From: an uncultured Prevotella sp. | GTDB taxonomy: Bacteria > Bacteroidota > Bacteroidia > Bacteroidales > Bacteroidaceae | Reading direction: 5' to 3' | Assembly (NCBI GenBank): GCA_905234355.1 | Contig: CAJOHP010000153.1 | Span: forward strand, 1 to 8,673 | DNA length: 8,673 nucleotides | Shown here: positions 6,559 to 8,673 of the stretch, piece by piece | Layout: each line of letters opens with the position of its first letter | How positions within the stretch are numbered: the first letter of the stretch is position 1 | Program-made: the position numbers and the translations under genes | The notes under the pieces: model-generated | The model's database searches: none | Told to the model about the DNA's origin: nothing | The model's input: the letters and a program-made list of their open reading frames with translations, nothing else

Positions 6559-6899
6559 TTTTCCAACTGATTAATGATTCTTGATATGAATTTCTCTGAT
6601 TCGGGATAGGCTTTGATTTCTGCCCGTAACAACGTCAAACCTTCCTCTTTCTTTCCTGCCTTGCACAAAAGATATCCGTATTCCGCGTTCACTCCAGGAG
6701 GAACTACTTTGCGCAGTCCATTCTGCTTGCTGATTACTTTTTCATACTGAGCCATTGCCTCAGCAAGGGCCTCTTCCGTACCACGTTTGGTATAGGTATA
6801 AGTCGCATCCTCGGAGTCATACCAAGAATAGAGCGACTGTTGTGTCTGGCATGATACCATAGCCATCACGCAGATGGCTGACATTATGAATTTCTTCAT
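6555..6899 (-). CDS. DUF4810 lipoprotein
   Basis: This is a 114-residue predicted lipoprotein with lipobox AMVSC (Cys17). The signature SLYSWYDSEDATYTYTK (22-38) is the aromatic Leu-Tyr-x-Trp block of DUF4810. The C-terminal half, VPPGVNAEYGYLLCKAGKK followed by an alpha-helical stretch ending in YPESEKFISRII, resembles a single TPR-like helical pair and fits a protein-binding adaptor. The gene overlaps both neighbours by ATGA (6896-6899 upstream and 6555-6558 downstream), so its level is probably coupled to theirs. DUF4810 proteins regularly sit between CsgG-family and DUF799 genes, which supports the call. Function beyond that association is unknown. Confidence 0.87.
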   Translation of the reverse strand: MKKFIMSAICVMAMVSCQTQQSLYSWYDSEDATYTYTKRGTEEALAEAMAQYEKVISKQNGLRKVVPPGVNAEYGYLLCKAGKKEEGLTLLRAEIKAYPESEKFISRIINQLEK

Positions 6900-7243
6900 G
6901 GCAAATTGATAAGTTTAGTTTCCTGACTTGATAAGAATAATTGTTTCTGATAGACTGTTTGGCTATTAAATGTTACTTTAATATTCCTGCGTCCAGTAGC
7001 TACTGCATACTGAGTACCTTTTCTGTTTGCTGTCTTTGGTTTTACAACCTTGGCATCAAACTTGACGCCATCAATGTCAACTTGCACAAGTTTTGAACCG
7101 TTACCATAAGTTTCAGAAGGACCAACGAACACCAAATATGCCATATCCTCCTTTCCACTCTGCTGGGCGACAGGATAGTTAGCCTTACATCCAACCATGA
7201 GAAAGGCAACGACTATCAATGTAAAAAATACTTTTGCTTTCAT
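6896..7243 (-). CDS. Small lipoprotein with PEGA-like beta domain
   Basis: This is a 115-residue predicted lipoprotein with lipobox FLMVGC (Cys19). The body has a pattern of short beta strands: LVQVDIDGVKFDAKVV (52-67), then YAVATGRRNIKVTF (79-92), then VYQKQLFLSSQETKLINLP (97-115). The spacing of a VDIDG strand, a GRxxIKV strand and a terminal strand ending in Leu-Pro resembles the PEGA domain, a small surface beta-sandwich. This is a visual match only. The gene starts nine bases after the CsgG-family stop and overlaps the DUF4810 gene by ATGA, so it belongs to the operon. It is not part of the CsgG-DUF4810-DUF799 trio as I know it from other bacteria. It may be an accessory subunit of the same envelope complex. 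Confidence 0.75.
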   Translation of the reverse strand: MKAKVFFTLIVVAFLMVGCKANYPVAQQSGKEDMAYLVFVGPSETYGNGSKLVQVDIDGVKFDAKVVKPKTANRKGTQYAVATGRRNIKVTFNSQTVYQKQLFLSSQETKLINLP

Positions 7244-7252
7244 AGAGTAGTA

Positions 7253-8188
7253 CTATTTGATTTCTTCAATATAATAATCAGTAAGCCTCTCGGCATTAAT
7301 CGATGAACCAGATGGAATAAACGAGACAAAAGAATACTCTGTCTCTGGAGTGTCACCACCCGTAGCAGACACTGTTACTGTGCCAATCTGCTTTCCTGGT
7401 AGTTCTATCATAACACCAGTCTGAGGATTCTTTACTCTTTTACCTTTCACCTTCACAGCAAAAACATCTCCAACCTTTATTCCTTGACTGGCACCGCCGG
7501 CAATCAGCTGTGCATCGCTATCGTAAGAAAGGAAGAATGTACGCCAGGGTTTGTCGGTACACTTATTGATAATATTCTCTACAAGCTGACCTATGGCTTC
7601 CGAAATCGCTTTATCACTCAACGTAGCATCATAGCTGGCCTGGCCTCCAACACCCATAGTCGTCTTTGTCGTAAGCTCTGCTGAACCTTTACCCTCATCA
7701 GAATAGATGATGAGACCTGTAGCAACGTCTACCAATCGAATGGCAACAGTAGCTTCCACGGTTTGTGTCTTAACATTTGTAAAAACACCACTCTTACCTG
7801 TGTTCTTTCGGCCAAACTCTGTAATAGAACCAATGATCATATAGTCGGCACCAATCGTTGCCAACCCATTGTCACTTTTTTTTGCCTCTTCCAATAACGA
7901 AGAAATATCACTCCTCTCCAGAAGTAGGAATTTCCCAGAGGCTGCTAATTTGGCAGACAAAATGTCAAGGGCCTGCTTGCCCATCGGATCATTCTCTTTG
8001 TCGTAGAAAATACCTTTGGCATACTGTGTTTCGTTACTAAAACGGCCAATAGCCACCTTACGCTTAATGATACGCCCGCCTGTATCTGCCAAATCTTGCT
8101 TTACAGGCTCTACTATTTCCACTTTCCGTTGCGCATTGGAGAATGTGCAAAGTGAAAATAGCATCACAGACAAAAGAATCTTTTTCAT
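7253..8188 (-). CDS. CsgG-family envelope protein
   Basis: This 311-residue exported protein is the first gene of a four-gene operon. A signal peptide ends at about FSNA-QR (19/20). The CsgG-type core follows: VAIGRFSNETQYAKGIF (45-61), LAASGKFLLLERSDISSLLEE (81-101), GADYMIIGSITEFG (113-126) and a strand-rich region with VATGLIIYSDEGKGSAEL and a Gly-rich hairpin (131-190). In curli CsgG the equivalent region builds the outer-membrane pore. The remaining 95 or so residues (217-311) form an extra beta domain with GIKVGDVFAVKVKGK and KQIGTVTV, similar in pattern to domains found after CsgG-like modules in FlgT-type proteins. Unlike CsgG, there is no convincing lipobox: the only early cysteine is Cys14 in FSLC, with Leu at -1. 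No curli subunit genes (csgA, csgB, csgE, csgF) are present, so a curli role is not supported. Low GC sets the operon apart from the left half of the window. Confidence 0.85.
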   Translation of the reverse strand: MKKILLSVMLFSLCTFSNAQRKVEIVEPVKQDLADTGGRIIKRKVAIGRFSNETQYAKGIFYDKENDPMGKQALDILSAKLAASGKFLLLERSDISSLLEEAKKSDNGLATIGADYMIIGSITEFGRKNTGKSGVFTNVKTQTVEATVAIRLVDVATGLIIYSDEGKGSAELTTKTTMGVGGQASYDATLSDKAISEAIGQLVENIINKCTDKPWRTFFLSYDSDAQLIAGGASQGIKVGDVFAVKVKGKRVKNPQTGVMIELPGKQIGTVTVSATGGDTPETEYSFVSFIPSGSSINAERLTDYYIEEIK

Positions 8189-8252
8189 TTTCGCTTATTA
8201 TTAAGTTAAACATAAATGCACACAGATGGGTACAAAGAATGGCGTGGCCACC

Positions 8253-8451
8253 CTTATGCACTTACCTAAGGGGCGAGCCTAGGAAAAATGAAACCCCTCA
8301 CTTCATTATAAGAATGCCTCACGCCATGGGCGTGTGCATAGCTAATGCTTGAAGTGAAGAATAACCTCTCACAGGCTTTTCCCTTTGCTTCTTAATTCGA
8401 ACTATTCCAAATTAGTTTCCTAGGCTTCTTCGGTAAGTGCGAAATAATAAG
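8253..8451 (-). ncRNA. Candidate structured RNA or long leader upstream of the CsgG operon
   Basis: Nested complementary arms suggest a rod about 200 bases long. CTTAT (8253-8257) pairs with ATAAG (8447-8451), GCACTTACC (8258-8266) with GGTAAGTGC (8432-8440), and GCCTAGGAAA (8277-8286) with TTTCCTAGGC (8416-8425). Further in, TCACTTCA (8298-8305) pairs with TGAAGTGA (8350-8357), ATGC (8314-8317) with GCAT (8336-8339), and CACGCC (8320-8325) with GGCGTG (8329-8334) around ATG. No reading frame is credible here. The minus strand is preferred because a -7 box lies just upstream at 8493-8500 and the CsgG gene lies downstream. Length and rod shape are compatible with a 6S-type RNA, but no sequence signature was recognised. 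A regulatory leader is the main alternative. Confidence 0.4.
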
Positions 8452-8492
8452 CTAATGCATTGTTTTCTCGGATTTCTCCCCGATTGCAAATG

Positions 8493-8500
8493 CAAAATTA
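8493..8500 (-). promoter_or_regulatory. Putative -7 box upstream of the structured leader
   Basis: The minus strand reads TAATTTTG, matching TAnnTTTG. Transcription from here would begin near 8487 and give a leader of about 300 bases containing the rod-like structure before the CsgG-family ATG at 8188. No TTTG sits at the expected -33 spacing; the nearest upstream one on this strand (8534-8537) is too far. The match lies in AT-rich DNA, so chance is possible. Confidence 0.35.
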
Positions 8501-8577
8501 CAAAAAAAAATGCTTTTCACGCACCTTGAATTGCAAAAAAAACATAACGGACAACTTTTTTATGAATTAGAGTGTTG

Positions 8578-8638
8578 AGTCCACTTGAAAAAGTCTGCAC
8601 TACGGCAAAACAGTAGCGAAACAGGCCGCATGGCACTC
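8578..8638. mobile_element. MITE-like element, copy 2 (left part)
   Basis: These 61 bases match 5261-5321 at 57 of 61 positions, in the same orientation. Similarity stops abruptly after GCACTC, where a G-rich hairpin repeat begins. The matching right terminal repeat is not seen before the window ends, so this copy is either truncated or interrupted by the G-rich repeat. Confidence 0.7.
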
Positions 8639-8671
8639 CCCTCCCTTGTAGGGGAGGGGTTGGGGGTGGGG
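8638..8671. repeat. C-rich/G-rich hairpin repeat, copy 2
   Basis: This is a 34-base match to 5673-5706. CCCCTCCC (8638-8645) pairs with GGGAGGGG (8652-8659) around TTGTAG, and further tracts GGGGG and GGGG follow, giving four G-tracts on the plus strand that could form a quadruplex. It directly abuts the MITE-like copy and runs to the window edge. Confidence 0.65.
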
Positions 8672-8673
8672 TC

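Noticed and set aside
7253..8188. Curli secretion locus
   Set aside because: Only a CsgG-family member is present. No csgA, csgB, csgE or csgF-like gene lies nearby, and the partner genes are of the DUF4810/DUF799 type.

Overview
The window looks like chromosomal DNA from a member of the Bacteroidales, most likely a Prevotella-type organism. The evidence is a GSCFA-family protein, three Bacteroidetes-type -7 boxes (TAnnTTTG), start codons without Shine-Dalgarno sequences, and intergenic DNA packed with small palindromic repeats. The species cannot be named from this sequence. Seven protein genes are supported. No tRNA, rRNA, CRISPR array or transposase gene was seen.

Left part (about 1-5045, very GC-rich). 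A GSCFA/SGNH-hydrolase-like gene on the plus strand converges on an LtaS-like membrane sulfatase-fold gene on the minus strand. Between them lies a mirrored repeat element built from ATGAGAA/ATGAGAG heptamers, and both stop codons fall inside heptamer units. The LtaS-like gene is divergent from a second membrane sulfatase-fold gene of the DUF3413/YejM (PbgA) type. The short divergent spacer holds two identical -7 boxes (TACCTTTG), one per strand, with a 19-base palindrome midway between them, so the two envelope genes are probably controlled together.

Middle (5046-5880, non-coding). This stretch is a patchwork of repeats: a three-hairpin array after the YejM-like gene, a 91-base MITE-like element with 19-base perfect terminal inverted repeats, a fold-back element, a C-rich/G-rich hairpin repeat, and a small hairpin after the next operon.

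Right part (5881-8188, AT-rich, minus strand). Four tightly packed envelope genes read in this order: a CsgG-family protein, a small PEGA-like lipoprotein, a DUF4810 lipoprotein and a DUF799/GNA1162-family lipoprotein. The last three are coupled by ATGA overlaps. CsgG-DUF4810-DUF799 is a recurrent trio in Gram-negative bacteria; the extra small lipoprotein is the unusual part. This operon is an outer-membrane or periplasmic assembly module of unproven function.

Right end (8189-8673, non-coding). Upstream of the operon is a region of about 200 bases that can fold into a long rod, as a structured leader or separate small RNA. Beyond it lie a second copy of the MITE-like element and a second copy of the G-rich repeat, which abuts or interrupts it at the window edge.
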